DNA of 64,000 bases from contig JBBELK010000162.1 in assembly GCA_037783545.1 (NCBI GenBank), positions 1,612,001 through 1,676,000 of the forward strand, in the 5' to 3' direction. Shown here one piece after another: positions 43,234-53,509 of the stretch. The stretch's first letter is position 1. Each line of letters opens with the position of its first letter. The notes beneath the pieces were generated by a model. The model had not been told where the DNA came from. It was given only the letters and a program-made list of their open reading frames with translations, and ran no database searches. This DNA is from Henricia sp. BOLD:AAB3569. Lineage: Eukaryota; Echinodermata; Asteroidea; Spinulosida; Echinasteridae. The translations under genes were made by a program, and so were the position numbers.

Positions 43234-43726
43234 CCCAACGTTGGATCAACGTCAGTAATTGATGAAGAAACGTTGGACCAACGTTAGAAAATGACGTTGT
43301 TCCAACGTAAAGTTGCACTTCCGAATAACGTTGGCACAACGTTGTTTATAAGTTGGCGTTAACGTTGGACAAACGGAATATCGCTCAATTCCCAACCTTA
43401 TTTCCACGTTAATTCAATGCTGGCTCCACGGCAGACGTAAATTATTGACGTCTTATTGACGTCTTATTAACGTCTTTGTGGGGTCGTATGCAAAGCCAAA
43501 AGACGTCTTTTCCTGACGCCCCATACATTACTCATACATTACTTATACATATTCATCGATACTCATACATTACTCATACACTACTTATACATTACTTATA
43601 CACTACTTATACACTACTCATACATTATCTTTATGTGCGACTGAATACCAAACTTAATACTAATCACTCGCCACTTTGAGTTTGTTCATCCCCGACAATT
43701 GCCAATTTGCCTATTATCGGATTTGT
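43208..43726. repeat. AACGTTGG-rich insert replacing the integrase
   Basis: Starts abruptly after the RNase H codons. 43,225-43,375 is packed with AACGTTGG/CCAACGTT words (GTTGGACCAACGTT, GTTGTTCCAACGT). 43,437-43,510 carries GACGTCTTATTGACGTCTTA. 43,525-43,640 is a CATTACTCATA/CATTACTTATA low-complexity run. No integrase DDE motif is present in any frame. It ends where the C-terminal tail of BEL Pol resumes. Confidence 0.75.
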
Positions 43727-43940
43727 TTGTTCAGTCCAGGTGAAGACCCAAAGTGGGTCCTATGATCGTCCAAGCGACAAGATCTGTCTTCTAGAGGCTC
43801 AGATGACACCAATTCCGTCGGATGACCCCTGCGACAATAATGAGTATAGGCAGTTGAACTGCATCGTTTCAGAGATAATTTTTCGACACTGCTGTCCTTG
43901 ATGCTTTGGTGATGACAACTTGAGCGTATCATCGGGGCCG
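43727..43940 (+). pseudogene. C-terminal tail of BEL-2 Pol
   Basis: In frame with VQVKTQSGSYDRPSDKICLL, a clear match in style to the end of the DUF5641-like domain of BEL integrases (VRVKT...RPxxKLCLLE). It is the only remnant of the integrase region and lies just before the 3' LTR, as expected. Confidence 0.65.
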
Positions 43941-43943
43941 GGA

Positions 43944-45149
43944 TGTTACCGACAGCACATGTAGCCACTTTAAGACTCCGTAGATTAGTTTTGCTCTATG
44001 GAGGGCGCTATTGAATGAGACCGTAAAAGTGACTCACTTGATTTCCACAAAATTCCATTCATGATTGTTACATTGACTTGTCAATTTTGGACCCGTAAAT
44101 CCTCTGAATAGACCATCAAAATTGTACCAAACTGATTGCCAGTGTTTTGTAACTAAACCAAGAGTTATGTAGCATTATCCCCCCAGCGTAGTAAGTACAA
44201 ATAGACGAATTTGATATCGTTTTTGGAATCACATGTTCGAGAATTTAACTAGGTCAAAGGTTTCTTATGTACATGTAATCCTTTGTATTTTATGCACATG
44301 TGAAGTTGGTGTTTAGTGCTCTGTGCATGTATTTCCACGCTAGTCTGTAGTAAGTGTATGCACCTAGATTATCTGACCAAGTTTAAAGATTTAACCCAGT
44401 TAGTGTTTTTTATTGCCATAAGGTTATTTTCAGTAATTTCAGAAAATTACTTTGAGTTTTTATGCAACAAAATATTGCAAGTATTTAGATGCTTATTGTG
44501 TTTTTCATGCATTTGTATTTTACTCCAGCAAAACCTTCCACTTCCACTTCCACTTCCTATGAGCAAAACCTTGCGAATGCTGAGAATCTTCCAAGTGTTT
44601 CGAATGTACCAAACTCTTGTGAATTCTTGCGAAATTTTTCGAATCAACCGAACCACGTGAACTAAGCTTGTGAACCTTCTGACTTCGGAAACTTCGAAGG
44701 CTGTGATCTACCAAATTGCCAGTCCAATTCCTGTTCTGAACCATCCGAGCGTGGATCCTTTGAGTGTTCCCTTCATGTTTCAACTTCCATGGACATGTCT
44801 TACATGATCTTTGCGTACCAGGCGCAAGGCATCCACGCACATATGCCAACATACCGAATAGCTTTCAAGCCGTTTCGCCTTCCGGAATTGGACTCCGACG
44901 CCGCATGGACCTTTCAGGACATTCAATCATGGAACTTTGAACTAGCGAGAATTCAAACGCGGTGAACCAGTATTGTTAAAATTGTTTATCACCTACATTT
45001 GTGTAGCCTGTAATTTATATAGTTTTTCTCATTCCATTGATCATTAATTAAACTGATTGAGCATTATTTTGGACTCCAGGAAGCGTAATTGTACAATGGG
45101 AATTTAATACCATTTTAGTCAACCCACTCTGTAGCATTAGTTTGCTACA
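43944..45149 (+). repeat. 3' LTR of BEL-2 (1,206 bp)
   Basis: Begins TGTTACCGACAGCACATG and ends TTTGCTACA. Compared with the 5' LTR it lacks about 256 bp. The junction CTGTAGTAAGTG lies where the 5' LTR has TGTAGT at both sides of the extra segment, which fits deletion between short direct repeats. Point differences are few. Confidence 0.88.
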
Positions 45150-45154
45150 CCAAC
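45150..45154. repeat. target duplication CCAAC, right of BEL-2
   Basis: Second copy of the 5-bp duplication; it lies within the RT region of the non-LTR element. Confidence 0.85.
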
Positions 45155-47110
45155 ATTATTTAGATTATGCAGTTTCTCAACAAGACGATATGGTTGAATG
45201 GTGTTAAACGCCGAGGAAAAGTCCACAAATGTTGTACGAGCATAACAGCCAATATTTTCTGTGTGTTGCTGAAGCCCATGTACCAGAGTCAAAACTGCAT
45301 CACGCACAGACTTATTTTGCTGGTATGCAAACTGCAGTTTATCAATATGTGATGATACAGTCGTGAGCAAATGCTTGATGATGATTTTTTTTAAAACATT
45401 TCATCACCACTGAAGTCAGGGCAACAGGCCTGTAGTCGTTGAACTGTTTTGGTTGCGGTTTTTTAGGAACCGGCACAATTATGGCAGATTTTCAACAAGC
45501 CGGTACGTGTTCATGGATTGCTGAAACAGTGTGGAGAAAGGCACAGCTAGTTCCTGTGCACACACTTTTAGCACTCTGCCACTGATATTATCGGGTCCAG
45601 TTGCTTTGCGTATATTCAGTCTTTTAAGTTGCTTCACTACCTCCCCGGTAGTCATGGTATTTGGCTGATCCTGTACAGGAGACAAGGCAGAGAGCTGCTC
45701 CTCCAGTTGATCCCTCCAATCATGGATGTCAAATCTGCCGAAAAACTGATTTAGTTAATTTGCAAACACCAGGTGGTTGTCTGTGCCTAAGAACGAGTCA
45801 GCTTTTTTTTTTAGAAGAGAAACCTGTGATGTTATGGAGACACCGCCAAGCTTCTCTGGTATTGTTACCAGGGAAATAATTGTGTAGTTTATCTCTATAA
45901 AGTTTCTTTGCTCTTTTTATTTCTGTCGTGAACTTGGATTTCAGCTCTCGTAACTTATCAACATTCCCTTTCTTGAAGGCCTCTTGTTTCTGATCGAGCA
46001 GACTTTTCAGAGACTTGCTTAACCAGGGCTTGTTGTTCGGATACACCTTGACTGTTTTTTGTAGGCACGTGAAGCTCCACACAGAAGTTTATTTAACTAT
46101 TGACGATGTCGGTAGCTTCATTTATATTGCTGAATTTAGTAGAATCTCCCAGTCTGTTATAGCAAAACAAGTTTGCAGAGTATACTCGACATCCTCATTC
46201 CAGACCTTATAAACGTTTTTAACAGAACAGTAGCAGCGGTCTAGAATGTTCCTTCCCCTTGTTGGGCTGTACTGTCGACACATTGCGTGTAATGAGGAAA
46301 CAACTCTTCCAATCGGACGTGGTTAAAATCACCAAGAATTATTTTAGGCGAGTCCGGTACTAAAGTTTCAAATGATTGTACTGTGGACTGTGGACTATAC
46401 GAACGGCTTCATCAGCATTGGAAGTCGTATTGGAGGTATATAGGCCAGGAATAAATGCACCTGGTTAAATTCACGTGGTAGATAATACGGTCTACATGCG
46501 ACATGCCACACACATTAGTTCAATATTCCGATTAGAGAGGGTTTTTACCTGAAAATTATCACACAAAAGCTTATTTACATAGGCGCAAACACCACCTCCC
46601 CGTTGTTTACCAGTGTCTATCTAAGAAAGATCATGACGAATAAGATGAAAGCCATCTATGTCTATTATGTCACTTGGAATGTCAGGGTTCAACCATGTCT
46701 CTCTTAAACACAATAGACTAGCGTTTTTGTATTCACAGTGATATTTGGTATAAGAGCTCGAATTTCGTCGATTTTATTACATATCGAACGGACATTACCA
46801 AAAGTTATTGCAGGCAAAGGTAATCGGTGTCCCCTTTTCCGTATCCGATGCTTAACACCACCCCGCTTTCCTCGCTTCCGAGGCCCAAGCCATCATGTTC
46901 GTTATTGTCTTTTATTGGAGTGAAGGCTGGCAAACCCATAGGCTTTGTCTTCGATGCCGGGGCATTGGATAATACATACAGAAAATGGCGGTCGTACGTA
47001 ATCAGCAGCGACGGTGGAACTGAACTATCAAAACACCGATTTACTGGCACAACAGCATGAAACAAAGTCACAAATACTGCCCACATAATGCTGTCCACTT
47101 TAACTAACAT
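45155..47110 (-). pseudogene. non-LTR Pol, endonuclease and N-terminal RT part
   Basis: On the minus strand: an N-terminal frame from about 47,110; then an endonuclease region in a shifted frame with FGNVRSICNKIDEI (near 46,770) and, after further shifts, CLRETWLNPDIP and GGGVCAYVNKL (near 46,560-46,700), which are apurinic endonuclease motifs. A basic linker follows at 45,798-46,082 (KPWLSKSLKSLLDQK). RT starts with KATGPDNISGRVLKVCA (near 45,600) and continues with LQFAYQQNKSVRDAV and FVDFSSAFNTI, the A motif of the palm. It is cut at 45,154 by BEL-2. Several frameshifts and stops. Confidence 0.8.
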
Positions 47111-47230
47111 GATGATAACGAAGACACAAACATCTAGTCAAAAACGAACTCAAAAACTCAAAAAAACAAAGTTAAAATACAGAGCAAAATACAGCAGACT
47201 GGTCGCTACAGAACAGCGCCCTCTATAACA

Positions 47231-47860
47231 TGATGTTTAAGACGTGTTAGTGTTACATCTCATGTTAGTTAAACACTCATGTTACACATCGTGTTAGTGG
47301 GACAGATCTGTTAACAGATCTGTTAAGTTAATCTAAACGAAGAGGGTGGTGTTAATTTTGATTAATTTGGAACTTTCGTGATTCTCAATAAATTGAGTTT
47401 TATTTTTCAACACAACTTATAAATGTGTTAGATTTTGCATTCAGCTCACAACTGAGACTTTTTTTGGGCTCCGTGAAGATTTTGAAAATTTCAATCACTG
47501 GTGGTTAAGCTCGTGTAACACGGACCGGAGGTCACAATTCTGTGTTAGTGTTAGTGTTGAAAGTCGTGCAGAACCCTATACCGACTTGACATTTCCCAAG
47601 ATGCCGAAACAGATCTGTTAACAGATCTGTTACACTAACACTAACACGGAGCACAGAATTGCGCCCTCGAACACTGCAATTTGCGGTTCTGCGCACGATT
47701 TTCAACACACACTAACACGCCGTGTTAACACGGCGTTTGTTCTGAGGTCACAATTCTAATTGAGATAACAGATCTGTTAACAGATCTGTAACACTAACAC
47801 TAACACGTAACACACATAGAATTGTGACCTCACCCAATGACTGAATATGAGGACCGGCTA
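47231..47860. repeat. GTTAACAGATCTGTTAAC palindrome cluster
   Basis: ACAGATCTGTTAACAGATCTGT occurs at about 47,303, 47,608 and 47,768, each a perfect or near-perfect palindrome, surrounded by TGTTAGTGTTAGTGTT/AACACTAACACTAAC words in opposite senses and CACAATTCT(G/A) flanks. The pieces look like nested or repeated copies of a short inverted-repeat element of about 100-170 bp rather than a simple tandem array. Confidence 0.6.
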
Positions 47861-48104
47861 CCGTAGTGTTTAAAATAGCACTAAGCATTACGTCATGCAT
47901 TAATATTTAGGAGCGCATAACCGTTAATTTTCAAAGCGCGGCACGAGTGTATAATAATTTGAAAAGGGTTATTCCATATTTGGCCAATACAAATTTAATA
48001 TATTAACCTTAAAATATTACACATGCCCATTATAGCATAAAATCAAATTAAAACCTTGTCTGCATCATCGTAAATAAACACGCGGCGAAACACTGACAAA
48101 TCGT
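47861..48104. other. short intergenic stretch
   Basis: Nothing recognised. Confidence 0.3.
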
Positions 48105-48278
48105 ATACCCAAAGATTAACGACAACGTCCGGACGTGCATTCGGGTAACTTCGGGAACCTTCGGAAAAAGGAGGAATTCCTCCTGTTTCAATATGGCGGA
48201 CTAACATGTATACTGGCGGTTGCGGACCTTAAAATCAGTCTAGTGATCGAATTTTTTTTGGTGTGGGAACCAGACTAC
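48105..48278 (+). repeat. dispersed repeat, copy 2
   Basis: Same family and orientation as 1570-1737, with a 14-base insertion after ATATGGCGGA. It borders the inverted pair described next. Confidence 0.7.
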
Positions 48279-48289
48279 AAGACTGTCGA

Positions 48290-49265
48290 TATTGGTTTGT
48301 GTCATCGATATATATACACTGGATGAAGCAACGACGTCTAAAATTTAAGCCACCGTCCGCCATTGTACCCCACCAAATACAATGCCTTGCCTAGACTGGT
48401 CATACTGTCCTCACTAGTCTACATCATGGTCTACATGTGTTAAGTGGAATGCAAGCGATCGCATGGACCGGGGAGCAGTCTAGGCTAAGCATTGTTCGTG
48501 GGGTACAATGGCGGCCGGCGCGTGGCTTCAATTCTCGTATAGCCATCTTCCTTTCGCAAGAGTCTTTGCTGCACACCGAGTTTCCAAAAACCCTTGCTGC
48601 ATCGAGTTGAGCTAAGCTGTATTTTAGGGCCTCGGGCTGTTCGACCAATGAGAGACAAGGGATTTTTTTGACCTGGCACTTTTGACCTTTTAATGAAGCC
48701 GTTTGGAACAATTATCTCGCGCGTTGTATCTCGCGACATCGTAGCCGCAATTACCACAATTTGTATGGGGAGATCTTTTTATATCATTTTATCTTGCACG
48801 CGGTATAAATGTTCGTAAGTGAAGGAAGACTTACTATATTTCGCTAACAGCTAAACGCAGTTCATCTGAATAAAGATAGGCCTATTAAAAAACGTCCTTA
48901 CAGTGACTGTTCATTTAAACATTATACCCCACCCCCTAGTAAAAGTGGACGCTACCACTAAACGGAGCGAGGCGCGTGATTGGCTTTCGTAGCTATGATG
49001 CAATTTTGAATGTCGCGCTACGTGCTACGTGCACGCGCGCTTTAGTATATCGGCACCGCGATGACCAAGCAACATGCGCAGCGCGTGATTGGTCAGTTGC
49101 GATCACTGTCACTTGCTAATCAATATTCATATATATTCCTCAATACAGCCTAGCTCAACTCGGAAACTCGGTGTGCAGCAAAGACCCTTGCGAAAGGAAG
49201 ATGCGTATAGCCAACTGCTATTGCATACATCATCCAGTGTATATATATATCGATGGTTTGTGTAC
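48290..49265. repeat. inverted pair bracketing ~0.9 kb
   Basis: Two blocks on the left recur inverted on the right: TCGATATATATACACTGGATG (48,305-48,325) with CATCCAGTGTATATATAT (49,229-49,249), and the 48,530-48,612 block (CTTTGCTGCACACCGAGTTTCC) with 49,139-49,212 (GGAAACTCGGTGTGCAGCAAAG). Order and orientation fit a diverged inverted-repeat element. A short frame at 48,424-48,757 lies inside a repeat arm and is not taken as a gene. Confidence 0.5.
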
Positions 49266-49325
49266 GCGTTGGTCATTCCTGAAGTAGTGCGCCCTCTTAC
49301 AGCACTAACAGACCAGGGGAGCAGT

Positions 49326-49740
49326 TTCATTCATTCATTCATTCAATCAACATTTATTTCCATAATGCCATTAAACTGTACATTAATTACATCTATGAGA
49401 AACAAAAACAGATAATATGGGTGGCACTATGGAGGCATCTGCCGAAGCAATACAGCTTATATGGCGATGCCCTTAACAAGGAAACAAAGACTTACCAAGG
49501 AAACAAAGACCTACAAACAATCGGACAGACATATAATAGGGTTACATATATTGAAATGAATAAATGGGATGTAATCAAATGTAGAAATCAACAAAACAGG
49601 AAAATATGCAGTTTAGTTAAAGCATATGTGTCATTCTGGAGTAAGCTTGCCGACGCCTTGCTTGAGTTTCTTGCACACTATGCACAGCCACATGGTGTTG
49701 TACACTCTTATAACGTTGGTTAAACAATTAAACAAACTTG
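49326..49740 (-). mobile_element. 3' end of a retroposon with (ATGA)n tail
   Basis: On the minus strand the segment ends with GGAAATAAATGTTGATTGAATG followed by a GAATGAATGAATGAA run at 49,327-49,350. This is the usual tail of CR1/RTE/I-type retroposons or their SINEs, with an AATAAA before it. The upstream 350 bp has no frame of note. Class not determined. Confidence 0.5.
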
Positions 49741-49753
49741 GTTAACATGTTGA

Positions 49754-49890
49754 AAGGCACAGGCTCGTCAGCAATGCGCGCGCGCCAAAATCGTGCCACG
49801 AAATACGCAGCTCCATAGCAAATGCATGGAGCTGCGTATTTCGTGGCACGAATATGGCGCGCGCGCATTGCTGACGAGCATGTCTCTTTA
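49754..49890. mobile_element. 137-bp GC-rich hairpin MITE
   Basis: GCTCGTCAGCAATGCGCGCG through GGAGCTGCGTATTTCGTGGC pairs almost perfectly around a centre near 49,820 (AGCTCCATAGCAAATGCATGGAGCT). Outer bases AAAGGCACA/TGTCTCTTT also match. No coding content. Confidence 0.75.
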
Positions 49891-50229
49891 ACCTACAATG
49901 TATAACCAGATGAACACCCCAACGTTTGGTTAAGCCCTTAACCAGTTAACGCCGGGATTATTTCAAACCTTACTGTCCGTAGGCGCGGGTTTATTTTTAG
50001 TTGAAGCATTAAAGGTGCGTCCACACTAGAGTGAATTGCGACGGAACGGCGACGGAACGTCAACGTCAGCGGTACCGCTGAAAGTTGTAACTTTTCAACG
50101 GCGTTTGCCGTTAACGGTTAACGTTATCGTTTCTGTGGACGTCCACACTGTGAACGTCAAAAATTGGACGCACGCCCAAAATACAACGGCAGCGGAACGT
50201 CAAAATGCTCTAGTGTGGACAGTACTTAA

Positions 50230-51201
50230 AGGCTGGCTCACACTATGACGAATATGGGGGTACGGCAAGCTACGTTAAGCTGCGAATTGCAATTGTGAAT
50301 TTACCGCCAATCATCGTGTGTTGCCTTCAATTGTCGCTGACGAATTCGCTGGCGACCGCAGACGGCCGAAATCATCAGTCGCGTCCGTCGGCAAATTTTC
50401 AACATGTTGAAAATTTTGTGGCGGCAAAAAAATCGTTGTTATTCCGTTAAGATTTCGTTGGAGACCGCAACCCTCATTTCCTTGACGTTTCCATGCCGTG
50501 CGAGGCCGTCTCTAGTCGTTTTGAGGTCGTCACAATTTCGTTGGTAGTCGTTGTCAACGACCATTGACGACAAAACATCGGTAAGTGACGTCACATATCG
50601 AACCCTGACGACACATTGCGGCAAGTAACGAAATTGTAACGACCTTGGTGCGACAATGGCTTGCGAATTTTGTCCGGAGGGTGACGGGTGATGACTGGCG
50701 GGTCGTTTGCGAGTACCTGCGGCATTACAACGGTGGTCATGGATGGGTTACGATTTTGAAACGATGGTCCACAATTTTAAACTTTTTTGTACAATTTTTG
50801 ACGTTTTTTGACTATTTTTGAAGTCGACTATTTATACGACCCGCACACACACAGGCTATGATGTCGGCCGCTGATCCGCGTCATCGTCGCCGCAACCCAC
50901 CGTTAGCCGCCGTTCTTTGCCGCCAGCCAATCCACCGCCAGCCGCCTGACCTCGTTCCTTGTTGCCGGGCTCCGTCGAGACATCGTCACTCGCCGCCCAG
51001 ACAACGTCCGATTTTGGTCGCTAGACTCCGTTCCCTGCCGCAGCCATTCGTCCCCTGCCGTCGTGTTGTCGCTGAAGGTCGTTCCCACCAGTCAGCGAAT
51101 CTTGCTTTTTCCATTTTGCCGTCGTTTTGCCGCCAAAATTTTGTGATTTTCACGTCCGTCGCCTTTCGCGGGTTATCTGCCGCTACTTTGTGAGCCAACC
51201 T
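50230..51201. mobile_element. MITE-B copy 1
   Basis: A 972-bp noncoding element with ends AGGCTGGCTCACA and TGTGAGCCAACCT and TAA on both sides (50,227-50,229 and 51,202-51,204). A 3-bp TAA duplication is typical of PIF/Harbinger elements. The interior is GC-rich with many CGTCG/CGACG words. Frames inside (for example 50,858-51,193, SHRHR/PPR-rich) are mirrored in copy 2 and show no domain, so no transposase is present. Confidence 0.75.
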
Positions 51202-51792
51202 TAAGGAAGGAAAACAACTGCGCGGTAAAGTATTGTTGTTATGGTGATACACCTTTATTGTACACCCCCAATGCCCCTTTGTTATAAAGTATAAACGGTA
51301 TTGCCCATTTGCCCAAATTACTGTGAATGTAGACGTCAAAAGCAGTAACAAGTGAATTTCTCCTAAAGGCTGGCTCACATAGTAGCGGCAGATAACCCGC
51401 GAAAGGCGACGGACGTGAAAATCACAACATTTTGGCGGAAAAACGACGGCAAAATGGAAAAAGCAAGATTCGCTGACGGGTGGGAACGACCTTCAGCGAC
51501 AACACGACGGCAGGGGACGAATGGCTGCGGCAGGGAACGGAGTCTAGCGACCAAAATCGGACGTTGTCTGGGCGGCGAGTGACGATGTCTCGACGGAGCC
51601 CGGCAACAAGGAACGAGGTCAGGCGGCTGGCGGTGGATTGGCTGGCGGCAAAGAACGGCGGCTAACGGTGGGTTGCGGCGACGATGACGTGGATCAGCGG
51701 CCGACATCATAGCCTGTGTGTGTGCGGGTCGTATAAATAGTCGACTTCAAAAATAGTCAAAAAACGTCAAAAATTGTACAAAAAAGTTTAAA

Positions 51793-52758
51793 GACGAAGA
51801 ATCCCCCTTGACGAAAATCCAGCATTTAGGCTTTTTTCACTAGTCCAAACATCCCTCTTGCCGACGTGGATTTTTATTATTTTTTAATTGTCGGTTTTAA
51901 GTGGATAAATTGCAAGCAAAAGTGCGCTTTTCGAAAATGAGATTTTTGCGATTTCTGAAACGCTCATTAGGTATTCATGATATGCGCGTGACCCCGTGAC
52001 GCAATCCTGAGAAAGAGAAGTCAACACGATAGTTAGCTCCATACGTTTACACGCAAAAAACTTAGAAAACCGTCTCTTTTAGATGGTGTTTTGTGAAGAA
52101 TTTTGTTGTTCCAAAAAGCCAGAGATATGCCCAGTAGCTGCGTGGTTGCATGTTTTACCAGACACTATGAAAAAAAAAGAGCAGAAAGATTTTCTTTTAT
52201 ATTACCAAGAGAGAGAAAAATGAGTCGCTCATTCTATAACTTGTACGGCCGATGTCCAAACACGTGGAAACTACGCCGCAGTGGACCGTACACAGACCGC
52301 TGTGAATGCCGTTCGTTCCGTGCCAAACCCACCCGTCGCAATTCACCAGTATTTACTTCAAAAGAGAGTCACTGTGAGCCACAATTTCATCGTTTTTTCA
52401 CAAAACAGGTAATAGTAGATTGCTGTCATATTACATGAAGTGTTTTTCACGTTTGTATTTTGAATTACAAGGACAAAATAGGCATGATAAACATTCACTT
52501 CGTGTATTTTCCATTCAATACTGCACAGACCGTTTTGTATGTTTCTCAGGATGACGTCAACACCCTGTTGATAAACAAGCCAAGTGACCTCGAGCGTTTC
52601 AGAATTTGGGTGAAGAGGGTCGGAACTGCTTTACGTTTTAAGCAAAAGTCTGTCGATTTTTTGTGAAAAACAAGTTGTGATGGTGTTGTAGACACATACA
52701 CCTCCATGATAAACAGGAAAACTAAAAAAATGTGGAGGGGGGGGGGGGGATTCTAGCT
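51793..52758 (+). mobile_element. THAP-bearing element, copy 1
   Basis: Inserted in MITE-B copy 2, with GTTTAAA at 51,786-51,792 and again at 52,759-52,765. Ends GACGAAGAATCCCCC and GGGGGGATTCTAGCT are short imperfect inverted repeats. A related copy lies inverted at 56,874-57,869. A 7-8-bp duplication plus a THAP-like frame would fit a P-element-like element, but no transposase catalytic core is present in 966 bp. Confidence 0.6.
52127..52438 (+). CDS. THAP-like zinc finger fragment
   Basis: A frame beginning MPSSCVVACFTRHYEKKRAE followed by RFSFILPRERK. Met-Pro-x-x-Cys-x3-Cys and the later RFSFxLP are the opening of a THAP (C2CH) DNA-binding domain. The expected conserved Trp and the final Cys-x2-His are not convincingly in place, and a one-base A-run difference changes frame against the second copy, so the domain is damaged or incomplete. 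A GT donor-like AAACAG|GTAATAG follows FHRFFTK, hinting at an exon end. THAP domains are found in P-element transposases and host factors. Confidence 0.35.
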   Translation: MPSSCVVACFTRHYEKKRAERFSFILPRERKMSRSFYNLYGRCPNTWKLRRSGPYTDRCECRSFRAKPTRRNSPVFTSKESHCEPQFHRFFTKQVIVDCCHIT

Positions 52759-53317
52759 GTTTAAAATTGTGGACCATCGTTTCAAAATCGTAACCCATCC
52801 ATGACCACCGTTGTAATGCCGCAGGTTCTCGCAAACGACCCGCCATCAACAGTCATCACCCGTCACCCTCCGGACAAAATTCGCAAGCCATTGTCGCACC
52901 ATGGTCGTTACAATTTCGTTACTTGCCGCAATGTGTCGTCAGGGCTCGATATGTGACGTCACTTACCGATGTTTTGTCGTCAATGGTCGTTGACAACGAC
53001 TACCAACGAAATTGTGACGATCTCAAAACGACTAGAGACGGCCTCGCACGGCATGGAAACGTCAAGGAAATGAGGGTTGCGGTCTCCAACGAAATCTTAA
53101 CGGAATAACAACGAATTTGTTGCCGCCACAACATTTTCAACATGTTGAAAATTTGCCGACGGACGCGACTGATGATTTCGGCCGTCTGCGGTCGCCAGCG
53201 AATTCGTCAGCGACAATTGAAGGCAACACACGATGATTGGCGGTAAATTCACAATTGCAATTCGCAGCTTAACGTAGCTTGCCGTACCCCCCTATTCGTC
53301 ATAGTGTGAGCCAGCCT

Positions 53318-53509
53318 TAAACGTGTTAACAAGTCCTTCGCTACACCGATGCGGAAATCTCAGTATGTTTGAACGTCTCCCGGCGTCAAGTGGTTAACCA
53401 ATCCAAGTTGGGTAAAATTTAATAAGTGGTTGGTTAAGGATTCTAAACAATGGCTCCATAGGCGGATCCAGAATATTTTTAGGGGAGGACAGAGAGTCAA
53501 AGATTTGTT
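53318..53509. other. short unassigned stretch with GGTTAA words
   Basis: GGTTAAC/GTTAACC-type words recur here, at about 49,720-49,950 and at 58,440-58,580, suggesting an old host repeat into which MITE-B copies and hairpins inserted. TAGGCGGATCC at 53,460 resembles hAT MITE ends, but its partner was not found. Confidence 0.35.

Larger units (their letters stand above)
37557..45149 (+). mobile_element. BEL/Pao LTR retrotransposon (BEL-2), integrase-less
   Basis: A 7,593-bp element with LTRs starting TGTTAC and ending GCTACA, flanked by CCAAC. It belongs to a different BEL/Pao lineage from BEL-1, with longer LTRs and YVDD instead of YMDD. It encodes Gag, protease, RT and RNase H, but the integrase core is missing and replaced by an AACGTTGG-rich insert at about 43,208-43,726. 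Only the last part of the DUF5641-like tail remains. Gag has a stop and a frameshift. It can only have moved with helper proteins, or it lost the integrase after insertion. Confidence 0.9.
36670..47230 (-). mobile_element. CR1/L2-like non-LTR retrotransposon, split by BEL-2
   Basis: Minus-strand element of about 3 kb once BEL-2 is removed. The 5' end is near 47,230 (AGAGGGCGCTGTTC leader) and the 3' end near 36,670. It contains endonuclease, reverse transcriptase and the conserved C-terminal region in the usual order. Multiple frameshifts and stops show it is dead. At the BEL-2 insertion the RT frame is exactly continuous across the duplicated CCAAC when the insertion is ignored, so it was of this arrangement before BEL-2 arrived. 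The clade (CR1, L2 or Rex1) is inferred from motif style. Confidence 0.85.
51367..53317. mobile_element. MITE-B copy 2, inverted and interrupted
   Basis: Same element as copy 1 in the opposite orientation, starting 165 bp downstream, with TAA at 51,364-51,366 and 53,318-53,320. It is split by a 966-bp insert (51,793-52,758) that duplicated GTTTAAA. The two copies together form a large inverted repeat. Small differences between copies show the pair is not of very recent origin. Confidence 0.75.

Noticed and set aside
50858..51193. 111-codon frame repeated at 51,375-51,710 inverted
   Set aside because: Duplicate of the MITE-B interior; low-complexity H/R/P-rich, no motif.
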